From NCBI GenBank assembly GCA_905373705.1, contig CAJPUA010000009.1, positions 1-12,927 of the forward strand: a stretch of DNA of 12,927 nucleotides. The letters are read 5' to 3'. The position numbers and the translations under genes are program-made. Below the pieces are notes generated by a model. It had not been told where the DNA came from, searched no databases, and worked only from the letters and a program-made list of their open reading frames with translations. Shown here one piece after another: positions 6,038 through 12,927 of this stretch. The first letter of the stretch is position 1, and every line of letters starts with the position of its first letter. The DNA is from an uncultured Schwartzia sp. (GTDB lineage: Bacteria > Bacillota > Negativicutes > Selenomonadales > Selenomonadaceae).

Positions 6038-6820
6038 ATGGATGAAAGAGATTGGGTGGAGTTTAAGAGGAAATTAAAGAGTAAGACCGATATTGATCTT
6101 GATTTATATAAAGAACCGCAGATGAAACGTCGTATCGGTAATCTGGTGAATCGGAGCGCCGCCAAGTCGTTCGTGGAATATTTCGATACGGTAGCGAAGG
6201 ATAAGGACGAATTCGCCGCGTTTATCGAGTATCTTACGATCAACGTTTCAGAGTTTTACCGCACTCCCGATAAGTTTGCGAAGCTGGAAACGGACGTTAT
6301 TCCCGATCTTTTGAAGCGATCGCCGAAGCTCAATATCTGGAGCGCGGGCTGTTCGATCGGGGCCGAGCCATATTCTTTGTCGATGATTATGAAAGAGCTG
6401 ACACCGGGCAAGCAGCATCGTATCTTAGCTACGGATCTTGATATTGAGATTTTGGCGAAGGCGAAAAAAGGCGTCTATATGGAGAACGAAATAAAGAGCC
6501 TGTCGCCGGAGCGTCGGAAGAAATACTTTGACGCGCTGCCCGATAATAAATTCGCCGTAAAGGAAGATATTAAGAGATGTATTGAATTTAAGCGCCATAA
6601 TCTCTTAAAAGATCCGTTTGAAAAGGGATTTGATCTGATTCTTTGCCGCAACGTGGTCATTTATTTCACGGAGGAGGCGAAAGATCAGCTTTATACCCGC
6701 TTTTTCGAGGCCTTAAAGCCGGGCGGTATCCTCTTTGTCGGAGCGACGGAGGCGATCTTGAACTTTCGCAAGATGGGCTACACGAGCTATCAGCCGTTCT
6801 TTTACCAGCGGCCTTTGTAA
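6038..6820 (+). CDS. cheR: Chemotaxis methyltransferase CheR
   Basis: CheR transfers methyl groups from SAM to glutamates on chemoreceptors, driving adaptation. The 260-residue protein has the N-terminal all-helical CheR region including TINVSEFYRTPDKF (~67-80), then the methyltransferase domain: WSAGCSIGAEPYSL (SAM-binding, ~101-114), ILATDLD, and CRNVVIYF (~203-210), followed by LKPGGILFVGATE. No TPR or extra C-terminal domain is attached. I start at ATG 6038, 7 bases after GGAGAGGAGA (6021-6030); an in-frame GTG at 5990 has no good binding site. It stands apart from other chemotaxis genes here, between a radical SAM gene and an AMP-ligase-like gene; the two CheX genes are 5 kb upstream. 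Confidence 0.94.
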   Translation: MDERDWVEFKRKLKSKTDIDLDLYKEPQMKRRIGNLVNRSAAKSFVEYFDTVAKDKDEFAAFIEYLTINVSEFYRTPDKFAKLETDVIPDLLKRSPKLNIWSAGCSIGAEPYSLSMIMKELTPGKQHRILATDLDIEILAKAKKGVYMENEIKSLSPERRKKYFDALPDNKFAVKEDIKRCIEFKRHNLLKDPFEKGFDLILCRNVVIYFTEEAKDQLYTRFFEALKPGGILFVGATEAILNFRKMGYTSYQPFFYQRPL

Positions 6821-6886
6821 TGCGTCAGGCAGGCCGGCGGATGGCGGCGCGGCGTTTTCGGCGCTCTGAAAAGGCGGTGTTCGGTG

Positions 6887-7858
6887 ATGTACGCAAACCC
6901 ACCTAGGGAACAGATCGCGCTCGAACAGTTGCGGGAGATACAAAGCGAGCGCTTAAAAAAGACGGTCGCTTGGGCGGGCGAAAAAAGTCCCTTTTACCGG
7001 AAGAAATTCCGTGCCTGCGGGATCGAAAAGGGAGATATAAAATCCCTTGCCGATATTTCCAGATTCCCGTTTACGACGCTGGAAGAATTACGGCAGACCC
7101 CGGCGGCGGATTTTTTGACGCTGCCGTATAGCGGAGTCGCTCGGATCAGTCTATGGGAGCACCCGCAGCACATGATTCGAATGTATACGAGGAACGATAT
7201 TGCCGTTCACGTGGAGATGATGGCACGTGTCCTCACGGCGGCGGGTATTCATGGAGGATCGATTGTCGGTATTCTGGGAGATATGGCGGACAGCGGATTG
7301 ATGGATACCCAGTACGCCTTGGAAATTCTGGGAGCGACAGCGATTCCGCTCAGCACCGAGTACGAGCGTGTTATTCGCCTGATGGACGACATCGGTATCG
7401 ATACGATTATCGGCTCGTCGCGGCGGGTTTTGCGGCTCGTCGTGCAGGCGCAGGCAGCGGGAAAAGACATCGCCGAATATCCGGCGGGGAAAATCCTCTG
7501 CCTGAGCGAGACCTTAAATACGCCGTTGAAAACACACATTGAAAAGCGGACGAACACACAGGTTTATAATCTTTTTTCGACGGCCGAATTTGGTTGTTTG
7601 GGCATGTTATATTCCTGTGACGCGCATGCCGGTCAGCATTTTCAGGAGGATTATTTCTATCCTGAGATTGTGGCGTTCGGCAGCGACGAAGTAATCACGG
7701 AAGCTGGACGGATGGGGGAGCTGGTGGTTACGACGCTGTCGGCGGAAGCTATGCCGATCATCCGAGGGCGCACGGGGCAGACCATCCGGCGCGAACCGTC
7801 TCCCTGTGCCTGTGGGCGCACGTTACTGCGCTTGACTACGCCATTAGGTATCATCTAA
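6887..7858 (+). CDS. PaaK-like AMP-binding (phenylacetate-CoA ligase family) protein lacking the C-terminal lid
   Basis: The sequence follows the PaaK large domain: paired Ser/Phe region EKSPFYRKKF near the N-end, RMYTRNDIAVHVEMMARVL (like the YTxxD stretch of PaaK), NLFSTAEFGCLGM and FYPEIV (the adenylate-binding region), GELVVTTLSAEAMPIIRGRTGQT and the Cys pair CACGRT. PaaK enzymes are about 430 residues; this one is 323 and stops just after CACGRTLLRLTTPLG, so the C-terminal lid domain, with its catalytic Lys, is missing. The bases after the stop do not encode it in another frame. The P-loop usual in these enzymes is not evident. It may activate a carboxylate without the second half-reaction, need a partner, or have lost activity. 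Starts at ATG 6887 or GTG 6884; AAGGCGG (6871-6877) is a poor binding site. Substrate unknown. Confidence 0.75.
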   Translation: MYANPPREQIALEQLREIQSERLKKTVAWAGEKSPFYRKKFRACGIEKGDIKSLADISRFPFTTLEELRQTPAADFLTLPYSGVARISLWEHPQHMIRMYTRNDIAVHVEMMARVLTAAGIHGGSIVGILGDMADSGLMDTQYALEILGATAIPLSTEYERVIRLMDDIGIDTIIGSSRRVLRLVVQAQAAGKDIAEYPAGKILCLSETLNTPLKTHIEKRTNTQVYNLFSTAEFGCLGMLYSCDAHAGQHFQEDYFYPEIVAFGSDEVITEAGRMGELVVTTLSAEAMPIIRGRTGQTIRREPSPCACGRTLLRLTTPLGII

Positions 7859-7901
7859 TGGCTTATTCTTTTTTCTAACAGCAAGAAAGGATTTGAAAGC
7901 T

Positions 7902-9554
7902 ATGCGAAGCGATATTGTAAAAAAGGGGCCCACGCGTTGCGCGCACCGTTCTCTGTTCCACGCGATGGGATATGGACCTGAGGATTTGGAAAAGCCGTTG
8001 ATCGGAATCTGTAACTCGTTCAACGAGGTCATCCCGGGCCATATTCATCTGCGCGACATAGCGGCGGCGGCCAAGCTCGGCGTCGCCGCCGCGGGCGGGA
8101 CGCCGCTGGAGTTTCCGGCGATTGGCGTCTGTGACGGTATCGCTATGGGACACACAGGGATGAAGTTTTCTTTGGCCAGCCGGGAGCTGATCGCTGATTC
8201 CATTGAGGCGGTGGCTACGGCTTCGGGTTTTGACGGATTGGTTTTGATCCCGAACTGCGATAAAGTCGTCCCCGGGATGTTGATGGCAGCGGCGCGGCTC
8301 AATATTCCCAGTGTTGTGGTCAGCGGCGGCCCCATGCTGGCGGGCCGTTATGAGGGACGGGATATCAGCGTCAGCCAAGCGTTTGAAGCGGCGGGAAAAT
8401 TCGCCGCAGGTGAGATAGACGCCGAGGAAATGGCGCTTCTGGAAGAGGAAGCATGTCCCAGCTGCGGTTCCTGCGCCGGGCTTTTTACTGCCAATACGAT
8501 GAATTGTCTGACGGAGGTTTTGGGTATGGGGCTCCCAGGCAACGGGACGATACCGGCGGCTTATTCGGGGGCGCGCCGTCTTCTGGCGAAGCGAGCCGGA
8601 GAGCTGGTTCTGGAGCTTGTCAAAAAAGACGTTAAGCCGCGGGATATTTTGACTCGAAAGGCTTTCGAAAATGCAATGACCGTCGATATGGGAATTGGTG
8701 GTTCCTCAAATACCGTCCTTCATCTGACGGCTATCGCCCACGAGGCGGGGATCGAGATTCCACCGCCGCTCTTTGACGAGATCAGCCGCCGCACGCCGTA
8801 CATTACGAAGCTCAGCCCCGGAGGTACGCATCATATGCAGGATCTCAATGAAGCGGGGGGCATTTGCGCAGTCATGAGCGAACTGGCGAAGAAGGGGCTT
8901 TTGCATCTTGACGCTTTGACGGTGACCGGTAAGCTGGGAGATCGCCTTAAAGGCGCGGCGATTCGACGCGCCGACGTTATCCGCCGCGTCGAGGACCCTT
9001 ATCGGTCGGAGGGCGGCATCGCTATTTTACAGGGGAATCTCTGTCCTGATTACGCCGTCGTTAAAGCGTCGGCCGTCAAGGAAGATATGCTGGTTTATCG
9101 GGGGAAGGCGCGCTGCTTTGATTCCGAAGAAGCTGCTGTTAATGCGATTATGGCGAGTAAAATCCACGACGGCGACGTCGTTGTCATTCGCTACGAAGGC
9201 CCTAAAGGAGGCCCGGGAATGCAGGAAATGCTCAATCCTACGGCAGTCATTACCGGCATGAATCTGAAAGTGGGGCTGATCACTGACGGACGTTTTAGCG
9301 GCGCCAGCCAAGGGGCGTGTATTGGCCATATTTCTCCTGAAGCGATGGAGGGCGGTCCCATCGCCCTCATCGAAGACGGCGATATGATCACAATTGATAT
9401 TCCTCATCGTAAGCTGGAGTTGGAAGTCAGTGACGAAGTGCTGGCGAAACGGAAGGCGGCATGGAAACGTCCCGAACCGAAAATCAAAACGGGCTATCTT
9501 GCCCGTTACGCGCGGCTGACAACATCCGCTTCTACCGGCGCCGTGCTGCGCTAA
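7902..9554 (+). CDS. ilvD: Dihydroxy-acid dehydratase (IlvD)
   Basis: IlvD dehydrates 2,3-dihydroxy-isovalerate and 2,3-dihydroxy-3-methylvalerate to the keto acids that become valine, leucine and isoleucine. The 550-residue protein has the family landmarks: GICNSFNEVIPGH (C37), GVCDGIAMGHTGM, LIPNCDK (C119), EACPSCGSCAGLFTANTMNC (C185, C188, C191), GGSSNTVLHL, YEGPKGGPGMQEM and DGRFSGASQGACIGHISPEA. Cysteines 37, 119 and 191 are the likely iron-sulfur ligands. The start is ATG 7902 (MRSDIVKKGPTR), 10 bases after AAAGGA (7886-7891); a TTG at 7893 is too close to that site. No other ilv or leu gene is in the window and no T-box leader was seen in the 43 bases upstream, so it seems detached from the usual cluster. 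Confidence 0.97.
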   Translation: MRSDIVKKGPTRCAHRSLFHAMGYGPEDLEKPLIGICNSFNEVIPGHIHLRDIAAAAKLGVAAAGGTPLEFPAIGVCDGIAMGHTGMKFSLASRELIADSIEAVATASGFDGLVLIPNCDKVVPGMLMAAARLNIPSVVVSGGPMLAGRYEGRDISVSQAFEAAGKFAAGEIDAEEMALLEEEACPSCGSCAGLFTANTMNCLTEVLGMGLPGNGTIPAAYSGARRLLAKRAGELVLELVKKDVKPRDILTRKAFENAMTVDMGIGGSSNTVLHLTAIAHEAGIEIPPPLFDEISRRTPYITKLSPGGTHHMQDLNEAGGICAVMSELAKKGLLHLDALTVTGKLGDRLKGAAIRRADVIRRVEDPYRSEGGIAILQGNLCPDYAVVKASAVKEDMLVYRGKARCFDSEEAAVNAIMASKIHDGDVVVIRYEGPKGGPGMQEMLNPTAVITGMNLKVGLITDGRFSGASQGACIGHISPEAMEGGPIALIEDGDMITIDIPHRKLELEVSDEVLAKRKAAWKRPEPKIKTGYLARYARLTTSASTGAVLR

Positions 9555-9626
9555 GTGGCGTTTAGGCGGTAACCCGTGCAGCTGGACGAAGCACGTGACT
9601 AAATTTATTCGGCAGGAGGCCAGATT

Positions 9627-10109
9627 TTGCACATCGTTTTGATCGAGCCAGAAATTCCCGGCAATACGGGAAATATCGCCCGCCTTTGCGCGGCGACGGG
9701 GATGACCCTGCATCTCGTTCGTCCGTTGGGTTTTTCTGTCGATGATAAATATTTGAAGCGGGCGGGGCTTGATTATTGGCATTTAGTCGATATTGTCTAT
9801 CACGACAGTTTCACGGAGATTTGGCGGAAATATGCCGGAGCGCCGTTTTACTTTTTCTCGACGAAAGCGCCGCGCGCTTATACGAAAGCGCGTTTTACAT
9901 CCGAGGACTTTCTGGTATTCGGTAAGGAAACGGCGGGTCTTCCGGAGCCGCTTCTTAAGGCGCATTGGGATTCTTGCCTGCGGATTCCCATGATGGCCGC
10001 GTCCCGATCCCTGAACTTATCGAACGCAGTGGCAGTGGCTTCCTATGAAGCGTTGCGGCAGACGGGCTTTGGCGGACTGACGGATAAAGGCTTTGAGCAT
10101 TTGGATTGA
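9627..10109 (+). CDS. trmL: tRNA (cytidine/uridine-34 2'-O)-methyltransferase TrmL (SpoU family)
   Basis: TrmL methylates the ribose of the wobble base in certain leucine tRNAs. The 160-residue size with no extra N-terminal domain and the motifs match TrmL: EIPGNTGNIAR (residues ~9-19), LVFGKETAGLP (~96-106) and the knot region IPMMAASRSLNLSNAVAVASYEALRQ (~120-145), which forms the SAM-binding trefoil knot in the SPOUT fold. The start is TTG 9627, seven bases after a GCAGGAGG binding site (9612-9619). murB begins 13 bases after the stop, so they are likely co-transcribed. The family call is firm; the exact tRNA target is inferred from the family. Confidence 0.93.
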   Translation: MHIVLIEPEIPGNTGNIARLCAATGMTLHLVRPLGFSVDDKYLKRAGLDYWHLVDIVYHDSFTEIWRKYAGAPFYFFSTKAPRAYTKARFTSEDFLVFGKETAGLPEPLLKAHWDSCLRIPMMAASRSLNLSNAVAVASYEALRQTGFGGLTDKGFEHLD

Positions 10110-10122
10110 GAGTGTGGATTGA

Positions 10123-11049
10123 ATGAGTATAGCAAACGATTGCGAGGCTTTTATAAAAGAGATAACGCCGTTTTTATCGCCAGGACAAATAGAACGACAA
10201 GAACCGATGGAGAGGCATACGACCTTTCGCGTCGGCGGTGTGGCCGACTGTGTAGTATATCCGGCGACGATTGAGGACGTGCGTCGGATATTGTCACTGA
10301 CGGTGCGTTACGGATTGCCGCTGACCGTCATGGGGAACGGCTCCAATCTTCTGGTCAGGGATAAGGGGATACGTGGCGTTGTACTGATTTTTGGGAAACC
10401 GGCGGCTTATATTGAGCGCCGGGGAATGCGTTTAATTGTCGGCGCGGGGACGCTCCTTGGTGCGGTGGCGCAGAACGCGTTGCAAGAAGGGCTATCCGGG
10501 CTGGAATTTGCCGCGGGGATTCCCGGCAGTTTAGGCGGCGCGGTATTTATGAACGCCGGCGCTTACGGCGGCGAAATGAAGCAAATCGTCACCCGGATAA
10601 CTGCGCTGGACGGAGCGGGAAAGACTATCGAATACGCGACGGAAGAAGCACAGTTTGGTTATCGAACCAGCATTTTTCAGGAAAATCAGCACATTATTTG
10701 TGAAGTGGAGGTTTCGCTGACAAAAGGCGATCCTGGAGAGATTCGCGTCGCAATGGAGGCGCTTAATGAGCGACGGCGGCAAAAACAGCCGTTGGAATAT
10801 CCCAGCGCGGGAAGTACGTTTAAGCGACCGCCTGGTTATTTTGCCGGGACACTGATCGATGAGACGGGGTTGAAAGGCCTTTCCATCGGCGGGGCACAGG
10901 TGTCGGAGAAACACGCGGGGGTCATTATCAACCGCGGCGGCGCGACAGCCGAGGATATTCTTGCCCTCATCGCCGAAGTGCAGCGGCGCGTCTTTGAAGC
11001 GAGGGGGATAAAGCTTATTCCTGAGGTCCGCATCGTCGGCGAAGAATGA
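10123..11049 (+). CDS. murB: UDP-N-acetylenolpyruvoylglucosamine reductase (MurB)
   Basis: MurB reduces UDP-GlcNAc-enolpyruvate to UDP-MurNAc using NADPH and FAD, an early cytoplasmic step of peptidoglycan synthesis. The 308-residue protein has the FAD-binding pattern TFRVGGVAD (~34-42) and MGNGSNLLV (~70-78), then EFAAGIPGSLGGAVFMNAGAYGGEM (in residues ~128-152), Tyr180-Arg181 in FGYRTS, the catalytic-type Ser231 in PSAGSTFKRP, and Glu301 in IPEVRIVGE. The length and this layout fit the shorter type II (Gram-positive-like) MurB. The start is ATG 10123, with only a weak binding site (GAGAGTGTGG) before it, which suggests dependence on translation of trmL just upstream. UppP earlier in the window serves the same pathway, but no other mur genes are here. 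Confidence 0.96.
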   Translation: MSIANDCEAFIKEITPFLSPGQIERQEPMERHTTFRVGGVADCVVYPATIEDVRRILSLTVRYGLPLTVMGNGSNLLVRDKGIRGVVLIFGKPAAYIERRGMRLIVGAGTLLGAVAQNALQEGLSGLEFAAGIPGSLGGAVFMNAGAYGGEMKQIVTRITALDGAGKTIEYATEEAQFGYRTSIFQENQHIICEVEVSLTKGDPGEIRVAMEALNERRRQKQPLEYPSAGSTFKRPPGYFAGTLIDETGLKGLSIGGAQVSEKHAGVIINRGGATAEDILALIAEVQRRVFEARGIKLIPEVRIVGEE

Positions 11050-11116
11050 GTTTGGATAAGAAAATTTTATAGCATAGCTACTTGCAAGAGCTGTTTTGGG
11101 AGGAGTGGATGGCAGC

Positions 11117-12727
11117 ATGAAATTACGATTTTTGGGAGCGGCGCATACGGTCACTGGATCGTCCTATCTCTTGGAGACGAAAGAAATAAAGCTCCTGATC
11201 GACTGTGGTATGTTTCAGGGAGCGAAACGGATTCGCAGCCTGAATTACGAAGATTTTCTTTTCAATCCGGCGGATATCGACGGCGTACTTTTGACCCACG
11301 CTCATATCGATCATTGCGGTCTTATTCCGAAGCTCTGCCGGGACGGCTTCAAAGGCCCCGTGTACGCTACTAAGGTGACCTCTGAGCTGGCGGCTATCAT
11401 GCTGCCGGATTCGGCGCACATCCAGGAATCCGACGCCGAGCTCCACAACCGTAAGGGTAAGCGTAGCGGCGATGTTCCGATAAAACCGCTTTATTCCTTA
11501 GACGACGCAACGGCGGCGCTGGAACATTTCAAGGTTGTTCCTTACGAAAAAGAATTGTCGTTTACCGACAATGTCCGGGCGGTTTTCCACGACGCTGGTC
11601 ACATCATGGGGTCGGCGATCATCGAAGTCTTTGTCACGGAAAACGGTAAAACGACGAAGATCGTCTTTTCCGGCGATCTAGGACAGCCCGATCAGCCGAT
11701 TATCAAAGATCCAAGCATTATTTCCGGCGCCGATTATCTCCTGATTGAATCGACCTATGGCGATCGTATGCATCAGGTGTACGATAAGGAAGAAACGCTG
11801 GCGGAGATCATCAACGATACGATGGACCGCGGTGGCAATTTAATTATTCCGTCCTTTGCCGTAGGGCGAACACAGACGCTGTTATACTATTTTTATAAGC
11901 TATGGAAGGCAGGACGTATCGACGACGTTCCCATCGTCATCGACAGCCCCTTGGCGATCGCCGCGACCAGGATATTTGTGAACAATCGGCAGGAATTTGA
12001 TGAAGAAACGATGGAGCTTCTGAAAAAGAGCGGTAGTATCCCTCAGATGCCGCAGCTTCGTGTTTGCGAGACGGCGGCGCAGTCAAAGGCGCTGAACAGC
12101 TCCGAAGGCTCGGCGATTATTTTGTCCGCCAGCGGCATGGCTGATGCGGGGCGCATACTGCACCATTTGAAGCATAATCTCTGGCGGCCGGAATCTACCG
12201 TTCTCTTTGTTGGTTATCAGGCGGAAGGTTCCTTGGGACGCCGTCTCGTGGACGGCATGAAACGGGTGCGGGTTATGGGCGAAGAGATCGCGGTCCAGGC
12301 GCAGATCAAGATGCTGGACGGCTTTTCCGCCCACGCCGATAGCGGGCAGCTTCTCAGCTGGGTCGAGCATTTGACGAATCCGAAGCCGGCGAAGGTGTTC
12401 GTCGTTCACGGCGAAGGAGCGGCGCAGGAAGCGATGAAGGAAAAGCTGGAAAAAGATTTCAATCTTTCGGTTTATATTCCCTTTCGTGGCGATAGCGCCA
12501 GGTTGGACGGGCGAGAATGCGAGATCGATCCGTCTCGCTTACCGCAGGTCTCTGTGGAGAAGGACATGGAAGACGTCCTACGTTCCTTCGATTCGGAATA
12601 TCGCCTCACCCGTCGCAAAATATTGCAGCTCGTTATCGCGCGTCCGGAGCTTATGGATTCGGTTATTCGGACGTGGGAGAAGGGCTGGAAATATGTGCGA
12701 AAGCTTTTTTCCTCTTACCATGTTTGA
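11117..12727 (+). CDS. MBL-fold beta-CASP RNA-processing exonuclease/endonuclease family protein
   Basis: The 536-residue protein starts MKLRFLGAAHTVTGSSYL and carries the metallo-beta-lactamase zinc ligands: HAHIDH (H61, H63, D65, H66), His162 in HDAGHIMGSA and Asp187 in FSGDLG. The beta-CASP features follow: ESTYGDR (Glu211), PSFAVGRTQT, SASGMADAGRILHH and GFSAHAD with VFVVHGE in the RNA-specificity (RMMBL) region. This is the CPSF73-like group of bacterial RNases (the type seen in TTHA0252-like proteins); a role in RNA processing or decay is established for the family but the substrate is not known here. Start ATG 11117 lies 10 bases after GGGAGGAG (11099-11106); an in-frame TTG at 11096 precedes that site. 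The next operon's -35 element begins at the base right after the stop. Confidence 0.92.
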   Translation: MKLRFLGAAHTVTGSSYLLETKEIKLLIDCGMFQGAKRIRSLNYEDFLFNPADIDGVLLTHAHIDHCGLIPKLCRDGFKGPVYATKVTSELAAIMLPDSAHIQESDAELHNRKGKRSGDVPIKPLYSLDDATAALEHFKVVPYEKELSFTDNVRAVFHDAGHIMGSAIIEVFVTENGKTTKIVFSGDLGQPDQPIIKDPSIISGADYLLIESTYGDRMHQVYDKEETLAEIINDTMDRGGNLIIPSFAVGRTQTLLYYFYKLWKAGRIDDVPIVIDSPLAIAATRIFVNNRQEFDEETMELLKKSGSIPQMPQLRVCETAAQSKALNSSEGSAIILSASGMADAGRILHHLKHNLWRPESTVLFVGYQAEGSLGRRLVDGMKRVRVMGEEIAVQAQIKMLDGFSAHADSGQLLSWVEHLTNPKPAKVFVVHGEGAAQEAMKEKLEKDFNLSVYIPFRGDSARLDGRECEIDPSRLPQVSVEKDMEDVLRSFDSEYRLTRRKILQLVIARPELMDSVIRTWEKGWKYVRKLFSSYHV

Positions 12728-12756
12728 TTGACACTATCGGCGCTTAGTGGTATTAT
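12728..12756 (+). promoter_or_regulatory. Promoter of the downstream pyrimidine operon
   Basis: A perfect TTGACA (12728-12733) and TATTAT (12751-12756) are separated by 17 bases, close to the sigma-70/sigma-A consensus. Transcription should start near 12763. The -35 box directly follows the stop codon of the beta-CASP gene (TGA 12725-12727), so no separate terminator lies between them. Confidence 0.85.
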
Positions 12757-12775
12757 CGTAAGAAATATATATGTG

Positions 12776-12808
12776 CCTTTGAAATTAGTCCTGTGAGGCT
12801 GATAAAGG
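12776..12808 (+). promoter_or_regulatory. PyrR-binding hairpin (anti-antiterminator) of a pyr attenuator
   Basis: AGTCCTGTGAGGCT (12787-12800) matches the PyrR-site consensus ARUCCNGNGAGGYU at every position. CCTTT (12776-12780) pairs with AAAGG (12804-12808), closing the hairpin. In PyrR-regulated operons, UMP-bound PyrR binds here, stops the antiterminator forming and so allows termination. This predicts that a pyr gene (for example pyrR, pyrB or a uracil permease) starts just beyond the window. Confidence 0.9.
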
Positions 12809-12867
12809 GAGCTTACCGTTCCGCGGTAGTTTTGTTATGGATTGGAGCTGATCAGCTTTCTTATGCC
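12797..12867 (+). promoter_or_regulatory. Antiterminator of the pyr leader
   Basis: GGCTGATAAAGGGAGCT (12797-12813) can pair with AGCTTTCTTATGCC (12854-12867): GGC with GCC, ATAA with TTAT, then GGGAGCT with AGCTTTC, leaving TG and one A bulged and two G-U pairs. It overlaps both the PyrR hairpin and the left arm of the terminator, so the three structures are mutually exclusive, as in known pyr attenuators. A small hairpin, TACCG/CGGTA (12814-12828), lies between the arms. Confidence 0.75.
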
Positions 12868-12891
12868 TTCGCATGAGGAAGCTGTTTTTTT
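12853..12891 (+). terminator. Attenuator terminator of the pyr leader
   Basis: CAGCTTTCTTATGC (12853-12866) pairs with GCATGAGGAAGCTG (12871-12884), a 14-bp stem with two G-U pairs and a CTTC loop, followed by seven Ts (12885-12891). When PyrR is bound, transcription should stop here. It probably also ends read-through from the beta-CASP gene. A purine-rich GGAGAAGG at 12920-12927 looks like the ribosome binding site of the next gene. Confidence 0.9.
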
Positions 12892-12927
12892 GTCTCAGGG
12901 TATCCCAAAAAGTGATAGCGGAGAAGG

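Noticed and set aside
5982..6077. 31-codon open frame starting MMKWNC before and over the cheR start
   Set aside because: It has only an AAAAAAGGA binding site and overlaps the cheR start; nothing in its sequence suggests a real peptide.
7859..7901. T-box or other amino-acid-responsive leader before ilvD
   Set aside because: The gap is only 43 bases and contains no T-box sequence or attenuator hairpin.
9027..9782. Long reverse-strand open frame of 251 codons
   Set aside because: It lies opposite the ilvD 3' end and the trmL start, which match known families over their full length; the reverse product has no recognisable motif.

Overview
The window is 12.9 kb of ordinary-looking bacterial chromosome, with every credible gene on the + strand. 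Strong AAGGAGG-type ribosome binding sites, frequent TTG/GTG starts, a PyrR-type attenuator and CheX/CheC-type chemotaxis proteins point to a motile Firmicutes-like bacterium. My best guess is a Negativicutes relative (Selenomonas-like); this is a judgement from remembered protein flavour, not a database result. No transposase, integrase, CRISPR array, tRNA or rRNA was seen.

Layout. (1) 2-1141: end of a chemotaxis cluster, with a response-regulator/CheX fusion cut by the window edge and a stand-alone CheX, closed by a weak terminator. (2) 1239-2910: a histidine phosphatase; then a separate transcription unit with its own promoter carrying a carboxymuconolactone decarboxylase (CMD)/cupin protein whose signal peptide looks detached by a one-base frameshift, closed by a strong hairpin terminator. 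(3) 2911-3213: a 303-base gap holding an extended -10 promoter, two identical 81-bp direct repeats (part of a 112-bp unit) that fold into hairpins, and a small hairpin just before the uppP ribosome binding site. (4) 3214-5954: uppP, pth and an uncharacterised radical SAM protein. (5) 6038-7858: cheR, then a PaaK-like AMP-binding protein without the C-terminal lid domain. (6) 7902-12727: ilvD, trmL, murB and a beta-CASP metallo-beta-lactamase RNase-like protein. (7) 12728-12927: promoter and leader of a pyrimidine operon whose first gene lies beyond the window, with a PyrR-binding hairpin, an antiterminator and a T7-tailed terminator.

The genes are mostly housekeeping: adaptation and signal removal in chemotaxis (CheX, CheR), recycling of the undecaprenyl carrier and peptidoglycan precursor synthesis (UppP, MurB), translation quality and tRNA modification (Pth, TrmL), branched-chain amino acid synthesis (IlvD) and RNA processing. 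The two parts most worth a second look are the duplicated structured leader in front of uppP and the apparent frameshift that separates the CMD/cupin gene from its start codon and signal peptide.
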